A stretch of 64,000 nucleotides of DNA, taken from positions 124,001 to 188,000 of the forward strand of contig NZ_OY781062.1 in assembly GCF_963676285.1 (NCBI RefSeq). The letters run 5' to 3'. Both the position numbers and the translations under genes were made by a program. How positions within the stretch are numbered: position 1 is the stretch's first letter; every line of letters begins with the position of its first letter. Shown here piece after piece: positions 25,754 through 33,798 of the stretch. Below the pieces are notes generated by a model. It was not told where the DNA came from. It saw only the letters and a list, made by a program, of their open reading frames with translations, and did not search any database. The stretch is from an uncultured Sphaerochaeta sp. Its GTDB lineage: Bacteria > Spirochaetota > Spirochaetia > Sphaerochaetales > Sphaerochaetaceae.

Positions 25754-28700
25754 GAAAACCAAGACTCATAAGATTCTCCTGGATACTGATTGTATCGTTT
25801 GTGGTGCTTATAGGATGCAAAGAACCTAGTCCTCCCCGAATGAACTGTAAACTTACTTTTGATATTTCTAAGCTTATTCCCCCCCAGGAATATATACCTC
25901 CGGATTATGCTGGGTCTGTTGAGCGGTTGTCCATAAAGGCTTATGATGAAAGCCGTACCTTGATTGTGGATACGATACTTGAGGCTCCATACATCCTCAA
26001 TCTGGATGGCATTCATCCTGGAGAAATACGGGTAGAATGTATTGCCTATGGTGAAAACGATATCTCAGGAGAGCCTACAATTCTTGCTGATGAAGTTATA
26101 TACGCTTCATTTAGACCTGATGTTACAGCTGTTGTAAAGGAACTGAGGCCGAACTTTGGTCAAGGTTCCTATTCCCTTGCATGCAGCTGGCCATATGAGC
26201 TTGCGTCCGTAGAACTTGACCTAGAAGTAAAAGATCAAAATGGTAAGATAAAATATACGAAGAGACGTATCAGACCAGAAGCAAATGGTCAGATTGCCCA
26301 TAGTAAATCCCTAGAACGTGGATTGTACACTGTTGCCATTGAATTTAAGAATGATGGCTACGTTTTTGGATATGCTGAGGAACAGTTTTCTATAGCAGCC
26401 AATCTTCAAACATCATTGGATGTTGACATTTTTTTGGATCCTTCTGGGAATTTACAGGTTTCACTAAGCAATTCCATCAAGGATGTCTTGGACATAACAG
26501 TTATGTCCTTGCAAACCTTCTCAACTGAAGAGAGTATCTATGCTTCAGCATATCCAAAAAGAAATACTTCCTACTGGTATGAGTGGTTCCTTGACGGCCA
26601 GAAAATTCCTGCCATGGACACAGATATTTTTGAGTATGATCACACCCTCTGTCCAGGAAGGCATACACTTTCTGTTATTGTTTCTGATGGTAGAATGATT
26701 GGTTCCAGCAGCAAGGAATTCATGGTTATCGGACCACTGCTATTCACCTTTAGTGAGATTGATGATGAGAGTATTGCGATTACAGGATACAATGGATCTG
26801 AGGTGGATGTGGTTATACCTCAAACTATCGGTAGTTACACAATAAGATCTATTGGAAAAAATGCCTTCAGCAGTAGTAATATTTCTTCGATTGTTCTGCC
26901 AAATTCTGTTGAGAGAATCGAAGATGAAGCATTTAAGCAATGTGAGAATCTCGAATCAATCATGTTACCTGAAGGCCTGATTTCTATTGGGGATGAAGCT
27001 TTCTACGAATGCCGGAAATTAGCAACCTTAAAACTGCCTTCAACACTTTTAACCATCGGGTCAAAGGCCTTTATGTCATGTGAATTGATAACAACATTAA
27101 TTTTGCCAGATTCACTTACGGCATTCTATTCCTTTGCCTTTTCAGGATTGGCTATCCAAAGTGTGAAGATCCCGGAACAGATCACTTCCATCCCATCGTT
27201 TGCATTCAGTAATTGCAAGAACCTCAAGGAGGTTTCACTACCTATTGGTATTTCAAATCTGGGATGGAAGATTTTTTCAAATACTTCGTTGGAGATCTTG
27301 GAATGGCCAGTACATACCGTCCCTGATAATGCAAGTCTTTACATTTTGGATGGGTGCGAATCCATTCGGGAGCTCTATATCCCAACCGGATCGTCTTCAA
27401 GGATGATTTATGATTCGATTGGATCAAATATCTTCATTGAACGTATAATTCTTGAAGATTCCAAGAGTGATGGTTATTTGGATGTTTTGAAGTATGGTGA
27501 AATGATTCTAAACACATATCATACACCGTTACGTGAGTTTAGTTATAGTGTCTCTGAACAAGAAGTCACAATAACAGATTTTTCTGGTAATGACTTGTAT
27601 GTGGGTATTCCTGAAGAGATTGAGGGCATGCCGGTCACCAAGATAGGAGCAGGGGCTTTTCGGGACTGTACGCAAATCAAGGGGATCCAAATTGTTTCAA
27701 GTATCAAGTCAATAGATGCAGATGCTTTCATGAATTGTACCAATCTTGAACATATTGAGTTTCAAGATGGTATACAAGAGATTGGTCCACGAGCTTTTGC
27801 TAATTGTATTTCGCTAGAATATATACAGCTTCCCAACAGCTTGAGAAAACTTTCTGAATTGGTATTCATCAATGCTTCATCATTGAAACGTATCGTCCTT
27901 CCAGATGGTCTGCAAACCATCGGGGCAGGAAATTTCCAGGGATGTTCATCTCTACAGGGAATCATGATACCTCGTTCTGTCAAGGATATTGGTCCCTACC
28001 AGTTCTTGGATTGTTCACAGCTCAACTATATAGCATCGCCTCTTTCGGGTTCTGGTGGTTTGTGGGCTACCAAATGGGACGCTGGTTTTGACGGTCTGTA
28101 CATGTGGAATCACATAGCTGATACCACAGCATTTTCTCATACGCCCATTGACGATGCAACAACGATTCTTACAGGTTATGATATGGGAGAAGAGCAATCC
28201 ATTCAGATTCCTATGTTCATGGAAGGGTATCTTGTCTCCAGGATTGGGGAAAAGGCATTCTTTGAGCAACCTCTCACACATATTACCATACCACCTTCTG
28301 TCACACACATCGATGGGGCGGCGTTTCTAAACAGTGGGGTGCATGATATTGAATTTCCTGATTCACTACAGGAGATAGGGAATGATTCCTTTAGAGGATG
28401 TTCCTCACTTGAATCAATCCAATGGCCAAACAATCTGGAAATGATTGGTGCTCGTGCATTCAAAGACTGTGTATCTTTGGATCTCGAAGTTCTTCCCCAA
28501 TCTCTTTGTACAATCTATGATGAGGCATTTGGTGGTTGTGATTCCATCGATCAAATATCCATTCCGACCAATATACTATTGAAATATGCAATTTTCCAGA
28601 ACTGTGAGGGATTGACAGATGTCTATTTTGAAATGCAAGAAAAGCCCTATAATAATTACTGGCTTGCAGGACCAAATACTGAACTGCATTTCTTGCAAAC

Positions 28701-29106
28701 TACTTCTGAATTGAGTTTTGTTGGAAGTGTCTGGGAGGAAAGCCCTTATGTTATTACAGAAAAGTTCATCGGACCTGAAAACCATGTGGTTCTACCGAAC
28801 ATGCTTTCGGGAAAACCTTTGACAGGCATCAATAGCCGTACTTTCCATGCTGTAGCAAATGTTAAATCTGTCAGGATTACAGATGGTATTGAGTCAATTG
28901 GGATGCATGCATTTACACTATGTCCTCAGCTAACTGAAGTTTATATCGCAGATACAGTTGAAAAGATAGGGCCACAGGCTTTCAAGGACTGTCCAAATCT
29001 AAAAACTGTATTCTGTGAGGTGTCAAGTAAGCCTGAAGGATGGGATGATCAGTGGTTGGGAAATACCAATCCTATCATTGTCTGGGGGTATTCTGGTCGA
29101 TGGTGA
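25750..29106 (+). CDS. BspA-like leucine-rich-repeat surface lipoprotein, four LRR modules
   Basis: A 1118-residue lipoprotein. The ATG at 25750 follows GAGGAGG and gives the N-terminus MRKPRLIRFSWILIVSF with lipobox VLIGC. The N-terminal ~330 residues correspond to those of the other two operon proteins, with YEWFLDGQKIPAMDTD as the shared mark. Four LRR_5 modules follow, opening at FSEIDDESIAITGYNGSEVD, FSYSVSEQEVTITDFSGNDL, FSHTPIDDATTILTGYDMG and LSFVGSVWEESPYVITEKF. Repeats look like LPNSVERIEDEAFKQCENL. It ends cleanly on the Trp motif KPEGWDDQWLGNTNPIIVWG, unlike the first protein of the operon. Likely displayed on the outer surface; ligand unknown. No strong terminator is visible after it. 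Confidence 0.88.
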   Translation: MRKPRLIRFSWILIVSFVVLIGCKEPSPPRMNCKLTFDISKLIPPQEYIPPDYAGSVERLSIKAYDESRTLIVDTILEAPYILNLDGIHPGEIRVECIAYGENDISGEPTILADEVIYASFRPDVTAVVKELRPNFGQGSYSLACSWPYELASVELDLEVKDQNGKIKYTKRRIRPEANGQIAHSKSLERGLYTVAIEFKNDGYVFGYAEEQFSIAANLQTSLDVDIFLDPSGNLQVSLSNSIKDVLDITVMSLQTFSTEESIYASAYPKRNTSYWYEWFLDGQKIPAMDTDIFEYDHTLCPGRHTLSVIVSDGRMIGSSSKEFMVIGPLLFTFSEIDDESIAITGYNGSEVDVVIPQTIGSYTIRSIGKNAFSSSNISSIVLPNSVERIEDEAFKQCENLESIMLPEGLISIGDEAFYECRKLATLKLPSTLLTIGSKAFMSCELITTLILPDSLTAFYSFAFSGLAIQSVKIPEQITSIPSFAFSNCKNLKEVSLPIGISNLGWKIFSNTSLEILEWPVHTVPDNASLYILDGCESIRELYIPTGSSSRMIYDSIGSNIFIERIILEDSKSDGYLDVLKYGEMILNTYHTPLREFSYSVSEQEVTITDFSGNDLYVGIPEEIEGMPVTKIGAGAFRDCTQIKGIQIVSSIKSIDADAFMNCTNLEHIEFQDGIQEIGPRAFANCISLEYIQLPNSLRKLSELVFINASSLKRIVLPDGLQTIGAGNFQGCSSLQGIMIPRSVKDIGPYQFLDCSQLNYIASPLSGSGGLWATKWDAGFDGLYMWNHIADTTAFSHTPIDDATTILTGYDMGEEQSIQIPMFMEGYLVSRIGEKAFFEQPLTHITIPPSVTHIDGAAFLNSGVHDIEFPDSLQEIGNDSFRGCSSLESIQWPNNLEMIGARAFKDCVSLDLEVLPQSLCTIYDEAFGGCDSIDQISIPTNILLKYAIFQNCEGLTDVYFEMQEKPYNNYWLAGPNTELHFLQTTSELSFVGSVWEESPYVITEKFIGPENHVVLPNMLSGKPLTGINSRTFHAVANVKSVRITDGIESIGMHAFTLCPQLTEVYIADTVEKIGPQAFKDCPNLKTVFCEVSSKPEGWDDQWLGNTNPIIVWGYSGRW

Positions 29107-29186
29107 AAATTTTAAGAAATCTTTGTATGTGGATGAGCTTGTTCTAGATTATTTCACGTTAAATTCATGTACATAAATTGCATTAA

Positions 29187-29452
29187 TTGGGTCTGGAGGA
29201 CTCCCAGCAGTTCTACAACTTCCCTGAGCTGGACTCACGGAAGATTGCATCCAACAACGGCATGGAGCGCCTGGATGCCGAGATACGTAAGAGAAGCCGT
29301 GTAGTGGGGTATTCTCCAGCATTGCCTCCTACATGAGGCTGCTTGTCAGCTATCTCATGGAATACCAGGACGACAAGAAGACCGGCAGGGCGTATCTCAG
29401 ATCTGAGTCGATACAGGAACGGTGGCAGCTGAATGATGCAAAGGTGGCATGA
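29187..29452 (+). pseudogene. IS256-type (mutator) transposase remnant, C-terminal end
   Basis: Only the C-terminal ~85 codons survive. The frame LEDSQQFYNFPELDSRKIAS and then NNGMERLDAEIRKRSRVVG matches the end of IS256-family transposases (consensus around TTN.LERLNKEIRRRTRVVG). After RVVG one base is missing, which shifts the frame; the next frame continues FSSIASYMRLLVSYLMEYQD to a TGA at 29450-29452. There is no upstream part, and a TAA lies at 29184-29186. It is thus a truncated and frameshifted relic and cannot make transposase. TTGACACTAGC near 29490 may be what is left of its terminal repeat. The rest of 29107-29600 holds no gene. Confidence 0.8.
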
Positions 29453-29607
29453 CGGTAAGTAATCATTACCGGACTAACTAAAATATTCCTTGACACTAGC
29501 AGTGCTGACTTATCTTCGACGCTGGATGGGGACCTATGATGGTCGGCTTAACCGCCGGCAGCTATTGATCACACAGTGACCATTTTGGGAAGCACTCTTG
29601 GTCGTTA

Positions 29608-29658
29608 TCTCCCACGAGGATTGACTTTCTCCCAAATTAGAGTATCCTGTGGGAGAAA
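29608..29658 (+). promoter_or_regulatory. Promoter and TCTCCCA/TGGGAGA operator of the second fic gene
   Basis: A 9-bp perfect inverted repeat TTTCTCCCA (29626-29634) / TGGGAGAAA (29650-29658) flanks a likely promoter: TTGACT (29621-29626) and TATCCT (29643-29648), 16-bp spacer. A further TCTCCCA lies at 29608-29614, and GGAGAAA recurs at the ribosome binding site. The layout suggests tight repression, perhaps by the Fic protein's own C-terminal winged helix. Confidence 0.55.
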
Positions 29659-29679
29659 AGAAAAGCAGGTAGGAGAAAG

Positions 29680-30735
29680 ATGCGCGAATTCAATTATAGC
29701 ATATTGAGGGAGAGCTCCTGGGACACCGAGGTGATCTCATTCGTCGCAAAAATACGTGAACACAAGGGTAGACAAGATCTGTACCTAAGGCAGAAACCAG
29801 TTGAACTGGCACGATTGGTCGAGGTTGCAAGGATCCAGAGCACCGACAGTTCGAACAAGATCGAAGGAATCGGGACCTCGAACGCACGAATGAAGCAATT
29901 GGTGGAGGATAGAACCACGCCACGGACCCGTGACGAACAGGAGATTGTGGGGTATCGTGACGTACTGAACACAATCTATGAAAGCTACGAACATATCCCA
30001 CTCAAGAGTGATATCATCCTGCAGTTGCACAGGGACCTGCTCGCCTATACCGACAAGACGTTTGGGGGAAAGTTCAAGAATACCCAGAATTACATCAATG
30101 AAACCCATGCAGACGGTAGTTCCTTCACTCGATTCACTCCGCTCGAACCATTCGAGACACCGGAGGCCGTGGATTCGATATGCACAAGCTATCAGGATGC
30201 CCTTGCCAAACAAGTGGTGGATCCGCTGATCCTGATTCCCATTTTCATCTGTGATTTCTTGTGTATCCATCCGTTCAATGACGGCAATGGAAGGATGAGT
30301 CGACTACTCACTACGTTGCTGCTGTCCCAAAGCGGTTTCATGGTGGGAAAGTACATCAGCATCGAACAGAAAATCGAGAAGACTAAAGATACGTACTACG
30401 ATGTGTTGGGGAAAGTATCCAGTGGATGGCATGAGGGTAGGAATGATTACACTTCCTTCATCAAGTATTTTCTTGGCATCGTCCTGAACTGCTATCGGGA
30501 CCTCGAGGAAAGACTCGGCTCGGTGGATCAGAAGAGCACCCCGTATGAAATCGTGCGAAAAGCTGTGGATAGCACCTTGGGCGTATTCACCAAGACACAG
30601 ATCCTTGAGCTTTGCCCGAGTATCGGAAGTTCATCGGTGGAGGCTGCCCTGAAGCGCCTCAAGGAAGAAGGATACATCCTCCGCCAAGGAAGTGGCAGAA
30701 ACACCGCCTACGTGCGCAATCCTGATCATGCATAA
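29680..30735 (+). CDS. Fic-domain protein with N-terminal inhibitory motif and C-terminal winged helix
   Basis: A 351-residue Fic protein, distinct from the larger one at 16.4 kb. The N-terminal Fic_N-type region (FNYSILRESSWDTEVISF) leads to SSNKIEG near residue 58, which fits the inhibitory motif (S/T)xxxE(G/N). The catalytic HPFNDGNGRMSR is at about residue 197. The last ~70 residues (GVFTKTQILELCPSIGSSSV ... LKEEGYILRQGSGRNTAYV) read as a winged helix-turn-helix, so it may also bind DNA. The start has AGGAGAAAG right before ATG. Expected activity is AMP transfer to a protein target, kept in check by the inhibitory helix; no separate antitoxin gene is present. Confidence 0.88.
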   Translation: MREFNYSILRESSWDTEVISFVAKIREHKGRQDLYLRQKPVELARLVEVARIQSTDSSNKIEGIGTSNARMKQLVEDRTTPRTRDEQEIVGYRDVLNTIYESYEHIPLKSDIILQLHRDLLAYTDKTFGGKFKNTQNYINETHADGSSFTRFTPLEPFETPEAVDSICTSYQDALAKQVVDPLILIPIFICDFLCIHPFNDGNGRMSRLLTTLLLSQSGFMVGKYISIEQKIEKTKDTYYDVLGKVSSGWHEGRNDYTSFIKYFLGIVLNCYRDLEERLGSVDQKSTPYEIVRKAVDSTLGVFTKTQILELCPSIGSSSVEAALKRLKEEGYILRQGSGRNTAYVRNPDHA

Positions 30736-30815
30736 TCCAATATCTTGGGAGATTATTGAATCTTTTGGAAAATTCATCAGGACCCTGGTTTCCTCACCAA
30801 CCCTGACACTTTCCA

Positions 30816-31007
30816 ATGCAGAAAATAGATACTCTCTTTGCTATATTTCAGTTGGGAGGCAATCTGGTTCCGGGAATAAGTCTGTGTGATGACCTAGATA
30901 TACCTAATAAGCTGTGCGGACAAAAAATTAGACTTTCAATAATGCTAGACCAAGACAATGGGGCCCCCGTTTTTAAAATGAAAACTGCAGAAGTATCTTT
31001 CTCTTAA
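30816..31007 (+). CDS. Hypothetical small protein (uncertain)
   Basis: A 63-codon frame in the 416-bp gap between the fic and marR genes. The second half (KIRLSIMLDQDNGAPVFKMK, ending TAEVSF) has a protein-like alternation of strands. There is no ribosome binding site ahead of the ATG, so it may be the tail of a decayed gene rather than a working one. No family is recognised. The remainder of the gap carries only the marR promoter. Confidence 0.25.
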   Translation: MQKIDTLFAIFQLGGNLVPGISLCDDLDIPNKLCGQKIRLSIMLDQDNGAPVFKMKTAEVSFS

Positions 31008-31116
31008 GGAGAAACGATCCTTTGGTATTGGTGATTAGTATTCAAATACCATCATGGTAATCTCTCTATGTATTAGAGGAATTATCGGTTTCTCTCCCTC
31101 CAAGTAGGGAAGATAG

Positions 31117-31145
31117 TAGACGTTATTACTAATTAGTAGTATATT
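31117..31145 (+). promoter_or_regulatory. marR promoter with 12-bp palindromic operator
   Basis: TAGACG (31117-31122) and TATATT (31140-31145), spacer 17 bp. The perfect palindrome TACTAATTAGTA occupies 31127-31138, inside the spacer. Transcription would begin about 7 bp past the -10 box, that is at or next to the ATG at 31152. Confidence 0.5.
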
Positions 31146-31151
31146 GTGAAT

Positions 31152-31601
31152 ATGAAGAATAAGAAGTCGTATGGAGCCGCTAATGATTTGAATTTGAAAG
31201 CCTTGGTAACACTTTCACGATGTTTCCAATCGGTGAGGCGACGCGAGATGAGGACCATCAAGCAGGTAGGTCTAACAGCAGCCCAGTTCGGAGTGCTTGA
31301 GATTCTCTACCATAAAGGAAATCTTCGTATTGGTGAGATTCTTGAAGGAACACTCTCCACTGGCGGAAATATGACGGTGGTCATTGAGAATTTGGAAAAG
31401 ACTGGATTTGTAGTGAGATACCCCGATCCCCAGGATGGAAGGGCGAGTCTCATACGTATAACCGAAAAGGGCTTTCAATTGGTGGAAAACATGTTTCCAG
31501 GCCATGTAGCGAATATCGGTGGTATTTTCAGTGTATTGAGTACAGAAGAGAAACAACAGCTTGTTGAGCTGCTGAAGAAGCTTGGTTCATCCAATGGATG
31601 A
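31152..31601 (+). CDS. MarR-family transcriptional regulator
   Basis: A 149-residue winged-helix repressor: N-terminal dimer helix (LKALVTLSRCFQSVRRREMR), the helix-turn-helix NLRIGEILEGTLSTGGNMTV, and the wing with the MarR signature DPQDGRASLIRITEKGF. The GTG at 31146 and the ATG at 31152 are both possible; neither has a Shine-Dalgarno sequence, and the promoter position fits a leaderless message starting at the ATG. The WrbA-like quinone reductase gene follows 38 bp later. In known cases such pairs respond to quinones or oxidants, with the MarR protein repressing both genes until a Cys or ligand site is modified; that is inference here. Confidence 0.88.
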   Translation: MKNKKSYGAANDLNLKALVTLSRCFQSVRRREMRTIKQVGLTAAQFGVLEILYHKGNLRIGEILEGTLSTGGNMTVVIENLEKTGFVVRYPDPQDGRASLIRITEKGFQLVENMFPGHVANIGGIFSVLSTEEKQQLVELLKKLGSSNG

Positions 31602-31639
31602 CCAAGGGACAAGAACGATTAATTATTAGGAGTTTTGAT

Positions 31640-32248
31640 ATGGCTAAGGTAAATTTGGCAATAGTGTTTTATAGTATGGGTGGTTCGAACTATCAGATGG
31701 CAAAGTGGGCTGCCGAGGCCGCTAAGGAAGCTGGCGCTGAAGTGAAGCTGTTGAAGGTTGCGGAGCTTGCTTCTCAGTCCGCGATAGAGGAGAATCCCGC
31801 TTGGAAGGCTACCGTGGAGGCAACAAAGGATATTCCTGTTGCCACAGTAGATGATCTTGATTGGGCCGATGCCATCATTTTCAGTACTCCAACCCGATTC
31901 GGAGTCATGGCGTCTCAGATGAAGCAATTCCTCGATACAACAGGTGGACTTTGGGCTCAAGGCAAAACTGTAAACAAGGTGGTCAGCGCAATGTCTTCGG
32001 CACAGAATCCTCATGGTGGGCAAGAGGCTACCATCCTTTCCCTCTATACGGTCATGTACCACTGGGGTGCTCTAGTAGCAGCTCCCGGGTATACAGATCC
32101 GGTATTATTCGCTGCTGGTGGGAATCCCTATGGAACTTCCGCCACCATCGGTCAGGATGGGAAGATTGTCGGTGATATTGAACCTGCAGTCAAACATCAG
32201 GCTAAGAGAACTGTCTCCGTGGCACAGGCGTTCAAGAACGGTAGATAG
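31640..32248 (+). CDS. wrbA: WrbA-type NAD(P)H:quinone oxidoreductase
   Basis: A 202-residue flavodoxin-fold enzyme expected to bind FMN and reduce quinones by two electrons. The phosphate-binding loop is VFYSMGGSNYQMAKW. The WrbA-specific stretch is ATPTRFG-like (IIFSTPTRFGVMASQMKQFL), followed by DTTGGLWAQGKTVNKVVSAM and AQNPHGGQEATILSLYTVM, then GNPYGTSATIGQDGK. The length is normal for the family. The start at 31640 has TTAGGAGTTTTGAT before it; an upstream in-frame ATG at 31598 overlaps marR. It is cotranscribed with marR and ends at a strong terminator. Confidence 0.9.
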   Translation: MAKVNLAIVFYSMGGSNYQMAKWAAEAAKEAGAEVKLLKVAELASQSAIEENPAWKATVEATKDIPVATVDDLDWADAIIFSTPTRFGVMASQMKQFLDTTGGLWAQGKTVNKVVSAMSSAQNPHGGQEATILSLYTVMYHWGALVAAPGYTDPVLFAAGGNPYGTSATIGQDGKIVGDIEPAVKHQAKRTVSVAQAFKNGR

Positions 32249-32303
32249 AAAGAGTCATATGGTTCATTATCCCCCAAGATGAGGGTAGTGAATGATAGAT
32301 AAG

Positions 32304-32370
32304 GTACCGTACCCATATGGGCAACAAAGAAGGGAAACCCTTCTGCCCCATGGGACGGTACATTTTTTTT
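32304..32370 (+). terminator. Long hairpin terminator after wrbA
   Basis: A long, slightly bulged stem: GTACCGT/ACGGTAC at the base, CCCAT/ATGGG and GGGCA/TGCCC in the middle, AGAAGGG/CCCTTCT around an AAA loop at the top, followed by eight T. It is one of the strongest terminators in the window. Confidence 0.9.
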
Positions 32371-32571
32371 AAAATGTCGGTATTCTGAGATCTATCGACG
32401 GTGTATCCCTGCTACTTAGAAGAGGATCTCCTTTCTAGCTAAGAAGGAAAAGTCTTTTATTACTTAATCCCTGAATATGAGCTTTCAAACCATCTAGAAT
32501 CGTAAGAAAACAAACCTTTGTAATAAGATAACTAACCTTTTCTCTCCTTTCTCGAGATTTAGCTTGAAAGC

Positions 32572-32585
32572 GTAAGATATCTTAC
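32572..32585. promoter_or_regulatory. 14-bp perfect palindrome upstream of the sugar ABC operon
   Basis: GTAAGATATCTTAC lies 120 bp before the binding-protein start codon in a gap (32371-32704) with no gene. It is a candidate operator for the transport operon. The gap also holds a short hairpin GCGGC-GTT-GCCGC (32650-32662) in the likely leader. Confidence 0.35.
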
Positions 32586-32704
32586 CAAACTCAATAGAAT
32601 ACCTCATGTACTTCTGACATACCCGACCTTAGGATTTTATTACTAGATGCGGCGTTGCCGCAAAAAAACAATCTATTTTTATGATTCCTTAAAAGGAGGG
32701 ACAC

Positions 32705-33691
32705 ATGAAAAAAACTCTAGGTATTTTATTGGTTCTGGTTATACTGGGATCGGGCGCTCTGTTCGCCGCTGGTGTGCAAGAATCTGGTCTAACTAAGGTT
32801 GGTATTGTAAATCTACCACCAGAAGAATCCGGATATCGTCAGGCTAATGTTGAAGACATGAATGCTGTATTCTCAGAAGCAAACGGCTATGACGCAAAAC
32901 AGACCAACACCATGGACAACAGCGAGCAGATCGCTGCAGCAAAAGGCTACATCCGAGACGGAGTGGACTACCTCTTGATCTCAGCAGCAAACGCTTCTGG
33001 ATGGGATGACACCTTGAAATCCGCAAAGGATGCAGGAATTCAGGTAATTCTCTTTGACCGCGCAATTGACACTGACCCCTCCAATTACCAGGCAGCAATC
33101 CTCTCGGATATGGCCTATGAAGGTGAAAAGGCAGTGGAATGGGTATTGGGACTTGATCTTGATGAGATCAACCTGATCCTTATTCGCGGACAGATGGGTT
33201 CTGCAGCAGAAATTGGCCGAAGTGCAGCAGTACTGGACGCCGCAAAAGCAGGCAAACTCAACATAGTTGCCGATGGAACCGGTGGAGACAGCTGGAGCCT
33301 TGAAGAAGCTCGTAAAGTTGTTGAAGCAGCAATTGCCGCAGGCAAGGATTTCAACGTCATCTACGCTCAGAACGATGGTATGGCACAAGGTGCCGTGCAG
33401 GCTCTTGAAGCAGCTGGAATCAGCCACGGTAAGGGTGGAAAGGTCAAGGTCATTGGATTTGACTTCAACCGCTTTGCACTCAGAAACGTACAGGCTGGTT
33501 ACTGGGATGCTGACATGCAATGTAACCCACGTCAGGCAGCTCAGATCTCTGAATGGATCAAGAGTGGAAAGATGCCCAGTGGCATAGTCTACCAGGAAGA
33601 GTTGCTCTTAACTACTGACACGATTACTGATGAACTCATCGAGAAATGGGGAATCAATGCCGATCCAGGTAAAGGCGTAATCACAAGGTAA
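32705..33691 (+). CDS. Sugar ABC transporter substrate-binding protein
   Basis: A 328-residue periplasmic sugar-binding protein (ribose/galactofuranose class, Peripla_BP_4 fold). The signal peptide is MKKTLGILLVLVILGSGALF, cleaved around FAAG. Typical segments are EQIAAAKGYIRDGVDYLLIS, AGIQVILFDRAIDTDPSNY, VIYAQNDGMAQGAVQALEA and KVIGFDFNRFALRNVQAGYW. The sugar cannot be read off with certainty; the two permeases and the ATPase downstream resemble the YtfQRT-YjfF galactofuranose system. AAAGGAGGG precedes the ATG. A stem-loop behind the gene separates it from the ATPase, as is common where the binding protein is made in excess. Confidence 0.88.
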   Translation: MKKTLGILLVLVILGSGALFAAGVQESGLTKVGIVNLPPEESGYRQANVEDMNAVFSEANGYDAKQTNTMDNSEQIAAAKGYIRDGVDYLLISAANASGWDDTLKSAKDAGIQVILFDRAIDTDPSNYQAAILSDMAYEGEKAVEWVLGLDLDEINLILIRGQMGSAAEIGRSAAVLDAAKAGKLNIVADGTGGDSWSLEEARKVVEAAIAAGKDFNVIYAQNDGMAQGAVQALEAAGISHGKGGKVKVIGFDFNRFALRNVQAGYWDADMQCNPRQAAQISEWIKSGKMPSGIVYQEELLLTTDTITDELIEKWGINADPGKGVITR

Positions 33692-33718
33692 GTAATTGTA
33701 ATCACAACAAAGTAGTAT

Positions 33719-33762
33719 TTGCAGTGCGGTACGCAGAAATGATTCTGCATGCCGCACCGCAA
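33719..33762 (+). promoter_or_regulatory. Intercistronic stem-loop between binding protein and ATPase genes
   Basis: A 20-bp imperfect stem (TTGCAGTGCGGTACGCAGAA against TTCTGCATGCCGCACCGCAA) with loop ATGA. No T-run follows, so it is likely an RNA-stabilising or attenuating hairpin rather than a full terminator; the equivalent place in other sugar ABC operons holds such hairpins. Confidence 0.6.
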
Positions 33763-33798
33763 TTGGCTCGTACCGTATCAGTAAAAGGAGAACTTTGA

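Noticed and set aside
32650..32662. GCGGC-GTT-GCCGC hairpin as a terminator
   Set aside because: It is followed by A, not T, on the plus strand and the T-run precedes it on the minus strand; at most a small leader hairpin.
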